Counted from the stretch's first letter, positions 48,048 to 61,177 are shown. The stretch: 64,000 bases of DNA from Dirofilaria immitis (GCA_024305405.1 JAKNDB010000086.1:736001-800000); one strand, 5' to 3'. Notes: generated by a model not told the origin, from the sequence alone. A program made the numbers and translations.

Positions 48048-51000
48048 AACTTTTCAAAATCATACCATTGCCACAAACTTTCCGTATTAGGGTTATTTTT
48101 GAACGTGACAGAACTACTCGATTATGAAATCCTTTGCGCTGCGCTGCTTCTACAGCCGTCTCATCGTTCAAAATCGCCTGTATCTAAATGAAACATTAAT
48201 ACATCTGTAAATAAATTTACTGCGACTGAATATGTTGGGCGCAATGTTGAGTCGATAATGAGTGATTTAGTTGATGCAGCAATAAGTTTTAGCTGAAGAC
48301 GAAGCACGTAAAGCCTTAGCTAATAAAGCTCTAGATTTAGCTGAAAAGATAATAGTCACTTCTATGGTTGGTGGTAATGCAACCGGATGGTGAAGAAATT
48401 TTTAGGAAAAGATTAAAAAGTAAAGATTTTAAAAATGGGGAAGTTTCCATTGACGTTAGAGAAAGCAAGAACATGACAGCTTTAAATATATGAAGTGTGT
48501 CAGGTGGGCAAGTTAATATAGTAAATATAACAGAACTAATGGGTAAAATGTTTAATGGAAGCAAGAAAACAAAAACCATTATGGTTAAAGTTAAAGAAGC
48601 GCATGAAATATTGATTAATAAAGAAAGTGAAAGGTTAATAAATGAGGACAATATAATCAAAGGACTCCTTGATCTTGTTAGCAATAAAAGTATAGTATTT
48701 TTAGATGAAACAGACAAAATGGCAAAATATGTTATAGGTAAAAGATGAAGTCAATAAAGAAGGAGTACAAAGTGATTTATTACCACTGCTTGAAGGAACA
48801 ACTGTTTCAATAAAGTATGATCATGTAAAAACAGACTACATATTATTACATATTATTTATTGCCTTTCATCCTTTTATCAATCTAAACTATCTGATCCTT
48901 TATCAGAATTACATCACACTATAAGTATTATAAGCCGAATTTAACGCTTTCCTTTCTATACTATTTTTATCTCCGATAGCTGATAAGCTAAGCTTATTAT
49001 AATTCAAAGCAATCTGTACAGGCTTTAACACCTTCCTATACACCCAACCCCAACACTGACCTAACAAATTATTTTCATTATCTTTCGATATATTTTTTGG
49101 CACATTATTCGTTGTATTTTTCACCAAAATACCTATCAAAGGAGGCAATAGAGCCTAATAAAAATATTTGGTGTTATCTTTTATTTTAATCATGGGTATT
49201 CGATACATTTTTCTGCTAAATAGCACTCAAGTTCTACTCTCTAATAACTTTTGATTTCTTCAAATATCATATCACAAAAATGAAACTTTAAGAATGTCAC
49301 ACAATATTTCTTTTTCTAGTGAAGCTTGATTTCTTATTAAATTACCTGATCACAAGAAACTGCCAAAACGAACAAACCAAACAGCGCGCTTTCGATAGAT
49401 AGAAAAACTGTATGCAATCTAAGAGAAATAATAGTAAGTATTGATAGATCTAATACATTTGTTATGATTATGGAATAATGAAATCGCTGAAATTTTTGCA
49501 AGCACTAACATTTTCGTATGATGTATGCTTTGTTCATAAGATCCTTTCATATCGTATTCATCGTGAAACATCCAAGTTGTCACTATTAAACTAAAAAAAC
49601 GACTTATGTTGTTTCAAAAAAGCATCATACGTTGTAAAATATAATTGTTGTAAAATATGTTGTAAAATATAATTAAAATTAAGCTATAAATTACATAGTA
49701 AAATGATGGAAATGAAGTACGCTGAAAAGGTAAAATATGGGAAAAACAAAAGAGAAAATCTCGATATCTTCTTTAGTGAATACATAATTTTTCAAACTTC
49801 ACGATCCACCTGCAAGCCAGATAAAAATACTCTTCAGTCAGCAAGGCTGTTGAAGACTTTAACTATCCGGCAAAAATCGATATAGCCTCTCTATTAAGCT
49901 ACCAAAAAAGCATGATCTGCAATGCTAAAAATTTCAAAAACATGCCTTAGAGCATATGCTGATGACAAGCCAACATACAACAAAAACTGCAAAAATATTT
50001 CTGATTGTACTCGCCGATGCAGTTATTAACCCAGGGACCTTAAAACATTTGGAATTTAATAAATATATGATAAATGTGACATTATAACTGCGGGATATTA
50101 TTTCACTTCATATTCGCTTATTTCATTTATTCTCTGAATCCAAAAACTCTGCACTGTTCCAAAAAAATTTTCCAAGATGAAAATCACAAATATTTGCGTC
50201 AGAAATAATCTTTTATTTTAAAATCTTTTTCTACGGATCCATGATTAAAATTCAGGCGTAAAATGACCATTAATCACATATCTTTTTTCATACAATTTCC
50301 GGAATTTATGATGACTAATAGAAAATATTACAGCACGGGAACTATAAAGCAGATATTATGAACCCATTTAGCGATAGAGAAAAGAAGCATATCTGAAAAT
50401 ATTTCAATGACAGCCCAAGCATACTCAACATAAACACTGCTGACAAATTGAATACAAGCTAACAGTGGTGATCCATTTTGCGAATACAGCGTCGACAAAT
50501 ACGGCAGTGATGTGCTCGTGGTGGTCTATAAGATTCACATCGAGTACAAACTGTCCAATCCTTTCCCTTGAAAATTATCCAAATTTTATTATTTTTCTCA
50601 AAAATTTCTCACGACATAACTTCCGCATTTTATTGCAAATCAGCCCAGTTAGACAATTCATTTTATGCCTCTATTGTAGCTTGAATAATTTTATGAAAAT
50701 CATAAAAACTGAGAAATGACATCATTATAAAAAAAGTGTTGAACCCACCACAAACTTGTTTTTTCTCCTATTAGTTCTATATCGCTGTCCGTATTATTAG
50801 ATTCACCATCAGGGATCAGCTTTGAAAAATGACTTTTATTACAACGTAATAATCTGCAAACACGCTGAAATAATTATTAAACATAAACAATAAAATTGCA
50901 ATAGATATTTAAATTCTTCAACTATGAAAAAAGTTTAAACTAAGAGTGATTTAATTTATAACTTTCAATATGCATACACATGTATTTACAAAAATGAGCA

Positions 51001-51885
51001 CAACATTCTTATCAGATGCCATTCTTCCTTTTTTAATTTAACATTTCAACTTTTGTTAATATTTTTCTAACTTACTAGTATTTGCTGGGATATATAAGCT
51101 AAAAGTTAGATAATGCATGACTGAATTTTTGAAAAGGAATTATGAATTAACGCACCCTTTTCGACTGATGGGTATAATACCTGGATCCGTAACCATTGCT
51201 CGCAAGTGGGATGTGAATGCGAAAAATAATACTGTATTAAACATTACTGCATGCAATACGCCCCATAAACTACAACTACTAATAAAAAGTAGTTTGCAAA
51301 TAAGGCAAATTTTTTTGCAAACATATATTTACTTTGTATTTCTGTGAAGCTTAATGAATGCATGTAAGGCATTAAAAGTCAGAGCTTCACTAGAACTTTA
51401 GAAACAGATGATAAAATGTACACCACAATTTGAAATTAACGCAGTGCTTTATCTACCGTTATCGTTTTTTATAAGAACTACTATTAATGATATTTCCACA
51501 TATTAAGAGGTATAACTAACTGAATAACATGGAATGTTTTCTGTTAAAGCATTGCAACTACATTCGAATTGCAAAATGAGTCAAAGCATACCTATGCATA
51601 AACGTAGGTATAATGAGCCATACTATGACTACATAATCAGCATAAACCATTGCTGAATAAGTAAACAAAGCACAAAAGATCCCACATAAATCACAACGGA
51701 ATATCATCCTCAATGACAATCATTGCATCGACTAGTCAACATCGCTAAAGTTGAAATCAACTTGAATACTTATGCAGAATACTTGATCCAAATAAAAATA
51801 ATATCTAAACCAAATCTGACCACTCAGACTCACCTTCTAATTTCGCCCGAGACAAGAATTTCATTACCAGTACCCACATAGCTAG
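48046..51885 (-). CDS. DHHC-type protein S-palmitoyltransferase (ZDHHC3/7-like)
   Basis: Reconstructed on the minus strand. Exons in transcript order: 51885-51834, 51708-51592, 51269-51152, 50864 to about 50749, 50566-50464, 50038-49903, 49590-49510, 49407-49346, 48183-48046. The enzyme transfers palmitate to cysteines of membrane proteins. TM1/TM2: [20 protein letters not shown] and [11 protein letters not shown], followed by [11 protein letters not shown], the diagnostic DPG motif. Zinc-binding [23 protein letters not shown] then [20 protein letters not shown]. The catalytic Cys codon is split by intron 50039-50463. After TM3/4 comes [16 protein letters not shown], then the conserved [18 protein letters not shown]. 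The T run after KYF is one base short (49991-49995 on +), shifting the frame. Stop TAA is at 48046-48048. The 5' end is uncertain: the first listed exon lacks a start in its best frame, so an upstream exon is missing, or translation starts at ATG 51707. ZDHHC3/7 affinity is inferred from motif memory. Confidence 0.88.
48204..48906 (+). pseudogene. hslU: Decayed Wolbachia-like hslU fragment (nuclear transfer)
   Basis: Intronless fragment of the ATPase subunit of the bacterial HslUV protease. In successive frames one reads [20 protein letters not shown] (HslU: ATKFTEVGYVGRDVESI), then [37 protein letters not shown], the Walker B segment [10 protein letters not shown] (48692-48721), and [20 protein letters not shown] followed by HVKTDYILL and KLSDPLSEL. 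That covers roughly residues 75-265 of a protein of about 490. The Walker A part and the C-terminal sensor part are absent. The copy is broken by an in-frame TGA at 48284-48286, other stops and several frameshifts, so it cannot be functional. A Rickettsiales/Wolbachia source is inferred from low GC and the known frequency of such transfers in filarial nematodes. It lies antisense inside the last intron of the DHHC gene (48184-49345). Confidence 0.9.
48907..49155 (-). pseudogene. Second bacterial-looking gene fragment in the same intron
   Basis: Directly right of the hslU fragment and in the opposite orientation is an 80-codon frame (49148-48909, stop TAA). It reads [20 protein letters not shown], then [20 protein letters not shown] and [20 protein letters not shown]. 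It is open, without introns, and unlike the host's F/I-rich chance frames. The style recalls Wolbachia membrane or type IV secretion (VirB6-like) proteins, but I cannot name it firmly. The abrupt switch suggests that two separate bacterial pieces were joined at insertion, or that one piece was rearranged later. Confidence 0.45.
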
Positions 51886-52081
51886 CTGAAAAAGAAAATA
51901 ATAGCCAAATATGAGCCGTTTTGCAAATCATGGTTCATGAAGGGAAAATATGTGAACGGTGCTGTACCGGTGGAAGATAGTAAAGCTACGCCTAGCATAA
52001 CTTGACTTTTTGTGTACGGTAAGACTTCTCGGAGTTGTTCAGTCGTTATGTTTCGTAAGAATGTTCCAGTTTGCAAACTGC
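51886..52081 (-). other. Exon-like open frame upstream of the DHHC gene
   Basis: After an acceptor-like GCACGCAG, the minus strand is open from about 52081 to a TAG at 51882. It reads LQTGTFLRNITTEQLREVLP, then KSQVMLGVALLSSTGTAPFT and YFPFMNHDLQNG. It looks coding, and it ends exactly where the DHHC exon acceptor begins. It may be a 5' exon of the DHHC gene with an unseen donor, or the end of a separate gene. Product not recognised. Confidence 0.35.
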
Positions 52082-53600
52082 GTGCATATCATTTACATGA
52101 AAATTTATAATAAAAGGGAGAATTGATCAAATGTTGTTATGAGATATTTTCATCTTGTTAGTTAACGTCACTAATGTTATTATTAAGTAAGGTGAGATAG
52201 GAATATGCAAATAATTATAATTGAAAGGAAAATTACAAAAATTAAAACAAATCCAATACGGTGAATAATTTAGTTATTTAAATGATAATAATGCGATCAG
52301 CTAACACAATGTGCTTTACTTGCACTTACAACTGCAAATAGAAAATTGCAAATAGAAAATGCAAAAAAGTGCTGGGAGTTATCATTTAAACTTTACAAAA
52401 TAATTATTATCACAGGTAATGTAAGTAAGGATGGATACTGAAGAGTATTTTTGCTACCTTTTAAAGAGAATTTAAGTAAATGAAGGTAGGAAAAACTGAC
52501 AGCAATATCCATTACGTCCTTTTATTAGTAACAATGAAATTATTTCAATATTACATCCGTTTACCTGATTCCACAACCAAATTGTAAACATTTGCTCGCA
52601 ATTATTTATTATTATTTAACATAATTGAATCGATACGACCATTTAATTTTAATAGTAATAATCTTCGTTTATTATTTATGGAAAAAAGATTCTAAATCCC
52701 ATAAGAAATCATATATTAAACGAAATTGCTTAAGAATTATTGACAAATCACTGGAATTAATGAAGAAAAAATGTTCAGCTAATTTCTGAAGTGATTAAAT
52801 ATGATAATATTTTTACCCAAGACTTGAAATGAGCTATAATTATTAAATTATCAAATTTTATAATCGGTAATTAAATATTGCCTATTCAAATTAATTAAAA
52901 GCTTCTTTAGTGCAAGTATTATTGGTTTGATAAATAATTCAAGACAAACAGTAAGTGATTTATAATTTAAAAATAGGCATCTCATCAAATTATATTCGAA
53001 AATATTAAAAAGTTAGATGGCATTAAATTACTAATCCATCGCATTTTAATACACACTATACATAAAAAGAAATCTATACATAAAAATCTATACATAAAAA
53101 AGTGAGAAATTGATAAGCAAAGAAAATTGATAGCAGTAGAAATCAATTCACACAATGGAGAAATTTTTATCATTTATAAGAATGTTATTTATAAAACCTA
53201 CGTAATAATTACGTAATAAAATATACATTAAAAATTAGAGACGTCCATCCATAATCTTACCATATTTATCTCCCATACTGCGATGCACTCTCTAACGGTA
53301 GTTAAATTTTTAAATAAGATCAAGCAGTTTTGTATAAATTAGTGTAATTTGTCGGTTCATCACTTATTTCCTACAGGCTGATAGCAGTGATTTGAATTGA
53401 TTTATTTAAACAAAATTTCTTGTCGTTGATTTCAACTGGAATTTAGCAAATCATCGATATAATCTTTGTATGGAATATGTGAAGGATAATCGCAGCTATC
53501 TCTTACTTTTTATTTACTGATTGTTGCAGTAATAGCGGTAGTAAACTGAATAATTTTTCCATTTGTTCTAGATATTTTCAGATAAATAATATGAAATGTA

Positions 53601-53894
53601 TCATTTAATAAATAAAACTACGAGTAGTGAGAAAAAATATTCTTTCTTTTTTGCGTTGCAACAAGGTACACAGAATTGCAAATTTTTATTTCCACTCAAG
53701 CTACAAACGTTGTCAAAGACAAAGTCCAAAGACATCAATCTCGAATTTGGATAATTAAGCATTAATACGATAACGAACTCAAAGGAAAAAAAAGGAGACA
53801 AAAGAAACCTCGACTTGGTGCAATCAACCGATCTCGTTAAAGCACACCCTCCATAATCTTGTTCAGGATCCTTTTTCTTCGTGAGTAGGGGATC
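53601..53894 (-). other. Unassigned exon-like open frame
   Basis: After GTAGCAG the minus strand is open for about 97 codons to TGA at 53601. The first part (DPLLTKKKDPEQDYGGCALT, then RSVDCTKSR) looks coding, and a GTTTCT donor could follow it near 53807. The rest (PFFSFEFVIVLMLNY...) is hydrophobic and less convincing. Product not recognised. Confidence 0.25.
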
Positions 53895-56800
53895 CTGCTA
53901 CAGTTAAGTTGATCATAAGAAATAGGGTCTTTGTTAGCATGAAGGAAATACAGCTCGTTAGCAATGATAAATACGGACAATTTTAGCTCACATCTCACAT
54001 TATATAGTAAATACTCACAACAATATATACCTAATCATGTGAACTTCAATACAAAAGAATTATTGAATTCTCTGATTTTCTGGTTCTCCTCTCGATTTCA
54101 GCAATACTCATATTTTATTTTATTACGGAACGTTTTCGCACGTGATATCACGCTAATACACATATGAAGCTAAACAATATGTTGTGTTTATCATTTTGCT
54201 ATGATACTTATGTTCACATATTTTTAATTTCATCAAAATTTATATATAATTATTCAACAATAATTATAAGATTTATATTTTAAATTTAGGATTATGAAAT
54301 ATTTTTCTATTATATAGTTCAGTTCTTATTAAATAATACAAAGATCTTTTTTCTGACTTAAAATATTCATTTATCAAATTTTTTTGACCTATTTATTCTT
54401 ATTTTGAGGAATGCTTGGCGATGTTAAATATATTTGAAAAAAAGTGGAAGTGAAAAAATGTTTGTAGACCAGACGAATTGATCGAGATTATGAACTTTTT
54501 TAAAGATCATGTTAGACCTTATTTTCGACTAAAAGAATAAGTCACTGCATTGGTATCTGAATTCTACTATTGATTCTGGTCAGAAAAAATTTCATTCGAT
54601 TTACCAATCTTACCGCAGCAGAGATTTATTGGATCATAACAAATTTTATCAGGCTAATGGGTGTCTTTCCAAAATTTTCATTATCTTTTAACATTATATC
54701 ATCTGTTAATCTAGCATTATAGGTCAAACACCCTAGCAAAATTTCGAAATTAAGTCATTCGAAAAATCTTTTAGCTGCCTATTCTTCTAATTATTCATCA
54801 AAAATTCTATTCATGCTAACTACATCCTAAAATTTTATCATTAAAGTGAATGCTATTCTTTCATTTTCAGTTTTACAATAATTTTTTGTTCTGTTGCTTT
54901 ATTTTTTTATGATTCATTCCATTTTGAATGAAGAACTGATATATCTGAAACACATCCCACTTGCGCTTCCTTTTTAGTCAAAACAAGCAAATAAATTAAA
55001 ATTTCTAGGAAAAAATTGGTACTTTCCGGTTTTTAAATCGGATTTAATTTTCATCATCATTTGCTTTCTACTCATTATATTTCTGGCGCTATATGAATTA
55101 TTCTTTTTCTGTCCTCGTCTTAGAAGTTTTAATTTTTTGTTTTAAAATAATTTTACTTTCTAGGAAAAATCGGCTTTATTATATCGCAAGTTTAAATTTT
55201 GATAATTAAGATTATTTTTGAAATTGTAGATTTAGAAAAATTTTCCAAAGAACATCTCCAGCCGACTTCACGATTTGGAGTTTCACGACATGCTTGAGTT
55301 AAATTTAAAGACAATTCTCACTGAATTGCATCTCCTCGTTTTGTAATCATTCCAAACATTAGGTTTCTCTACTAGAAAATGTCTAATGTTCTTTATCTTT
55401 CTCAAATATCGTACTGAATTGAATCAAACTCGAAGCGGAGACTACTAATATCATAAAACAAACAATTCGAAATACTAATCGAACGAAAGTCTTCATTTGG
55501 AGTTAATGTTCGAATTTCTAACTTACCAATAGTGATTGGTTTCAAGATTTGGCGATATCTTGAAGTATTGTGGATCTAAAAAAAAGAAAAAACTGCCAAC
55601 TTTAAATTTGAGAATTCGTATCTGAAAGCTTAATAAAGTTAACCATTGATATTAACTACTATATTTTTTTCTCTTTTCTAATTTTTGAATTGTCAATTTT
55701 ATTCACCGCTTATTATTACATTTAGAAATGTGAAAACATTTTTATACTAAGATATTGAATTCAAGTATCACTTTGACTACTTCAATGATCGCAATTTATT
55801 ATCGATAAATGACTGGTAAGGACTACATAAATATATAATTACAATTTCTCATCTTCACTTTTTCTTTAGTACCAGATCTAGTATGATCCAAAGTTTAATT
55901 CGAAAGTGGTTCCATATTTGTTGACATAACATAAAATCAAACTTTATTAGTCAAAAATGTAAACGAACTATGGCAAAAGCAATTGCCAAAAACATGAATA
56001 AAATCAATTAGCTTTTTACTTCCTCAAAAAAAATAGTGTAAATGTTTGATATATTAAGATTCTGATAGCTCTCTTTTCAACCAAATGAAATGACTGATGA
56101 TATTTTTGACGATAGAAACAATACATATATGAATATAATAAACTACTGTACTTGACCATTCTTTGATGTGTGGAAGATCATGATAGCATATCTGCTCAAA
56201 ATTAAATCAATTTTATTTTGGCTAATACAGATTTAGAAATAAGCAAGCAAGAACTCTCCAGTGATTTCATATCCACAACGACTTTTCTAACACATTTACA
56301 TTTGAATGAACAATTTAAGATGGAAAAATTTTTTTTAAATTGGGCATTTCTTTCCAATAAAAAAACATTTTTTCTATTCTATAGGAAGGCCATTGGAAAT
56401 TTCATTATGACATGTTAATTAAATGAAAATCAGTAATTTTAAAAATTAGATATTGAGTTAAGCAGAAAATTATGTAATGATATTGTTTGTAATTTAGTCA
56501 CGCAGACAACGATTGCTGAAGTATTCATTTTATCAAATTAATGTGGAAAAATATACATGAAGCTAAAACTATTCATTAAGTTCAGGTTATTTATTATTGA
56601 ATGGAAAAATTTCGTTTTTATTTAGGTAAATTCATCTTTCAGAAGCACGGAAATGCTCTCCTCTTGGTTAAGATTTTGAGTATATAGATTACTTCGTAAT
56701 GTAAGATTCAGAAATACTTCTTTCCTTGTAAAAATACGCCATAGTAGAAAATAACTTCAGATGAAAAATGGTTGGTTCCATTTCAATCACTGCCCGCATT

Positions 56801-58693
56801 TTATAGTGTTTTGTTTTGGTATTTAAATGTTTGTTAAATGAACTATTCATTTTTGAATTAGATGTTAGCATCAAAAATACTTTCATAAGCTTGTCTAACT
56901 GAAAAAAATTATGAGGAATGGCTAACTGCCGGCTAATCTTAGATTTTAAAGATACAAATATTCAGCTGATACATAATTTAATCAGTTTTTTCTTCTGAAA
57001 TCATTTTCTGAAACTTACATTTCGTTCAGTTTCTTTAAGAGATTTTTCGCAGTAACCAATTTTAGATCATAGTATAGATTTGATGATAATATTTTGATTT
57101 CGATTTCCGAATAAATTTTTATCCTTCCAAATCGAATAAAAGTTTTATCAATTGGTAAGAATTAAACATATTTGTTCTGATATCCTTCACGTTTTAACTG
57201 ATTGTCTTTTAACAGCGATTCGTGCTTTATTATCGAATTCCTCATAACTAGGATGAGAAAGACCATTGCAGTGTCAGAGTGATTATGCGGAAAAGCTGAT
57301 TATAATAACTGTCGAAATATTTTCATAACTATCATAATTCCCAACTCTTGCAATACATTCATGTCAAATTTGAATAATATTAAGTATGCAAATGTTTTAA
57401 AGACAAAATTGAGCTCATCTTTATCGATCTCATTTTGCTTTTTACATGAATAACATTTTAAAACTTATTACTATATACTTATTGGTTAAAAAATTATTCT
57501 GTCGAAAAATTTCAACAATAGACATTTAAAAAATGCAGGATATATGATAGGCGGTTTTAAGAAAGAAGACTATCTTATGTTTTTTGTTTAAAGCACTGAT
57601 CGAGATTGATCAAGCATTAATGATTAAAAATAGTAAGCAAAAACGAAGAAATCTGTGATGAACTGTAAAAGGAGTTTTATGAATTGAGAAGGGTAGGTAG
57701 CAATGTGTCCTCGTTTGCCCTATTTATTCTCTTTATAAATTTTTTGTCATTGTGTCAGATTAAAGATATCAGGAAGAAGAATTCATCTAATCAATGAAAA
57801 TAATTATATTTTCTAATGCAGAATATGATAGCATCAAAACATTTTATATAAAACCTAAAGTTTTCAAATGTTGCATTATATTTCATTAAATCTCCGAATG
57901 ATGAACAATCGTCATGTAGAGGAGTCTTAGTCATTAATGATAGTGTATGTTCATCATAGGTAAACTAAAGTGGTGTCACCTTCTACTTCATCAAGGTAAA
58001 TGTTCGGGAATTTATATTCCATTCTATCGCCTTCCTAAATAATCAAAAGATTATGCTTGTAAACGTATATTTTCTAAGAGCATTTACTTGTGAAAAGTAT
58101 TCTTAAAAAAAAAGAAAATGGAATGCATTAAAGAGTTGATTGCTATTTAAGAAGAAATATAGCAAATCGCTTTTCCGAGCGAATCCGCTTGTAAATGAAT
58201 GATTGATTGAAGTAAAAGTTTATTAATAATAATATTTCGTTTCATTGTTTCAAATTCATGGTATTCTTTCAAGAAATCGTAGTATTATTTAACTTGATGT
58301 AGTCGATACTATTTGATATGAATGTAATTCATTTGAAAATGAATCATGCAACTTCTTCAGCATATTACCGGTGAAATTGAGCAAAAAAGAATAACTTAGT
58401 AGCTTTCTGATTTGAAATTTGAAAATTTGTCAATGATTATTTTATTAAAATGTGGCGGTATCGCTGGAAAAGAGAGTCATGCATGCAATAAGTGTTATAA
58501 TTTTTGTATTTGAAAGGAAATATTAATAGAAAATGATTCATTTACCAAAAATATTACATCGTTCATTTTAAGAATAAATGATTTTTTTTCTAATATATGA
58601 TTTAGTAAATCGAAGATCCAAGTTCAAAACGATAATTTTTAATTCGTCTGAAAGATTGAAAGTTTTTTTAAAAAAAACTTTGTATAAATAACT

Positions 58694-58737
58694 ATTTTTG
58701 GTCTTTTAAAAAATTATTGTATAAAAAGACCAAAAAT
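58694..58737. repeat. 14-bp perfect inverted repeat
   Basis: ATTTTTGGTCTTTT (58694-58707) pairs with AAAAGACCAAAAAT (58724-58737) over a 16-nt loop. A second A/T palindrome (AAAGTTTTTTT/AAAAAAACTTT) lies immediately to the left. It sits in AT-rich non-coding DNA and could be a small palindromic element. Confidence 0.55.
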
Positions 58738-60957
58738 CTTCAGATTCCAGAAGAGCTTGATTATACGTTTTTGATTTAGACGATTGGCCGTAAATTGGAA
58801 CGTGTGTGAGCTGCTCGAGAAAATTGCCATTACTAAAAACATCCCTGCTGATAATTAATACATCTCATAGATTGTTGCTGCTTTTACCTTCTGCACTAAT
58901 TACTTTTTCTATAGTTGTCATTTCTCATACGATTGTTGAAATGCAGTTATGATGATATATTCGACATTATGCAAAATATTTCATTGTTATCAGCAAAAGA
59001 TTCTTAGCAGATGTAAGTCAAAGATATCTCTTACTTCCTTCTAATTTTCTATTATGCTATTACTAGGATATATTTATAACTTACTATATCAAAGGCCATA
59101 TGAGCTTCAGATATAAATCTGCGGTTTGCATGTGGTTAACATATACTTTGAAAAAGATGTAAATTTTGTATTATTCAAACTTATGTAAATAAAAATTGAT
59201 CATATCATTTGCGCAGGAAAACTAGTCGTTGCTTTTAGAAATGAAAATAAATTACAAATTTTAACCCAAGCGTTACGTTTCATTGAGTACACAAATAAAT
59301 CTTGCATTGAAATACATTAAATTAATATTGATTAATGAGGTATGAGGATAATAGTAAGTGTTTCAGGTCAATCACCTAGAAAAAGCAAAAATATGTATAA
59401 GCAAAAATGTACATTCATGAGGGATTGTTCTCGACTTTCTGAAAATCAGATTTATTCGTGATTTCGTTTTACAAGAAAGGAAAAAGTTATGAATTTGAAA
59501 ATAGGTTATTTCTCGATCCCTAGTGTGAAACCTAAAAATAATGATGTTTATTCCATAAATTTTGAAAAGCCTCACTTCTCGAATTTGCAGAATTTGTCTT
59601 CCATCAGAATAATATATGATATTGGTTTAGTCTAATGATAATTTCGTTATCGCCTAATTCCAGAAAAAAATTGCAATTAAAAAAATTAATACAATCTTAG
59701 TTGTGAGCGTAATTTTCTATCTTTTGTAGCTTTCAGATAATTAAGCACATGTTCTATGAAACAATCGTTTGCATTGAAAGAAAGTCGCTGGCCATCTTCT
59801 TAACATCAATCGAAGATACATTTAAACGAGATGTTTCTAAATCAAAATTTATTACATGTGGAGTATAAGAGTGGGGTTGGAAATTTTGCTGAGTTTTGCA
59901 GGCAACATGTTTATTAGGCATGTTACAGGTAAGAATATGAACCTCTTCATATTCTAAGATTATATTTTTTCACAGAATACTAGTTCCCAACATAGCTGTC
60001 CTAAAAGACGTTACTTCCCAGATGATACAAAGAGCACATAGACATCAATCAGATATCAGTCATTTTATTTTCTGCTTATAATTTACCTTTTCTTTGCTAT
60101 CACCCATTCACTAAAAAAAAGCTTTAATTTTTAATGCAACTCTATCAACTATCCTTCCTACTTTTTCCTAGGCTTTCCATCCCGCTAATGACAGCCAGTA
60201 AAATCTTTTCCAGCATCTATTGATTTTGTCAGCAGTATTTTTGATAATGAAGAATCTTAAAGAACAACAGTTGGAAGTGATAATTATGCTAATCATTCTC
60301 TAGCAACTCTTCAAATAGCGACATTAATTCGCATCTGTAGATATTAGTTTCTGATCGGTGTTTGATCGATCATCACTAATTATATTTTGCCATTGTCAGT
60401 CCCAGTCATTTCTAGAATATTATACAGATTATATTCGAATTAAACTTACTATTAATATCATGAGATATAGAAGATTAAATATGCATTATTTTCAAGAATT
60501 CACGCAAAAGTTTGAATTTTTGATTTGTCAGTATAAGTTTAGATGATGAATGTCTCAAATGGCAGCGTTATAATTTGGTTAATGATCTATGACTGTATTT
60601 TAAAATTTCAGAAATTTGGAGTCAATTTTCAATTATTTAGTGGTTTTTGGAGGTAAATTTGAGGTTACACATATTCAGAAGATATAGGAAAGATTCATAT
60701 TTAATATATAAGATTTAATAGAAGCGAATGGTTATTAAATTAACAATAATAATTTTAATTCAGTTCAAGTATGCCATGATTGTGTTAAGATAATGCTTTT
60801 TTGCAAGTTTACTAAATTATACAAAAAAATGAATTGCGATTAGGATAAAGATTATTAAAGCTCAAGGGAATTGGACTAAGTTTCGTAATCGATGTCAATT
60901 TTCTCTTCACTGAATTGCAAAGTTATGTGCAATGACTAACTATATCGTCATCATTAC

Positions 60958-61177
60958 CTTATATTATAGCTGCTTTCTAAGTTTTGGCCAGACGAATCTT
61001 TATCAGTTTCACTTCTTTCAGTTTTATAAGAACAAGTTGCTGGGCTTTTAAACCTATGAATGCTTGTTGAACATAGAGACAACTTAGATTGGATGAAAAT
61101 TAGCTGCTCTACTCTTCCACTGTCGCCAGTTTCATCATCGATTTTTTTTGAGTTTCCGCACTTTTCGCATTAAATAA
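60958..61177 (-). other. Probable exon of an unidentified minus-strand gene
   Basis: Flanked by a good acceptor (AATTTATAG ending at 61178) and a good donor (AAG then GTAATG, at 60957). The frame reads MRKVRKLKK, then IDDETGDSGRVEQLIFIQSK, LSLCSTSIHRFKSPATCSYK and TERSETDKDSSGQNLESSYN. Joining the basic start to the rest needs the A8 run (about 61142-61149) to be seven bases. The hydrophilic Ser/Thr/Glu-rich composition is typical of real protein here. No family recognised. Confidence 0.4.

Larger units (their letters stand above)
52100..60950. other. Long AT-rich region without a recognised gene
   Basis: About 8.9 kb with no family match on either strand. It holds several short repeats (for example CTATACATAAAAA copies near 53080) and a few exon-like frames listed separately. 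A minus-strand short frame reading VRECIAVWEINM ends in a good donor (GTAAG) near 53260 and may be a stray exon. It could be an intron of a large minus-strand gene, or intergenic. Confidence 0.45.

Noticed and set aside
48337..48717. 126-codon minus-strand ORF over the hslU fragment
   Set aside because: It is the antisense shadow of the hslU-like reading on +, which carries the recognisable Walker B segment.
55225..55350. Two overlapping + frames after an acceptor-like site (one reading NISSRLHDLEFHDMLE)
   Set aside because: Both frames look partly protein-like, and neither has a donor or partner exon, so no choice can be defended.
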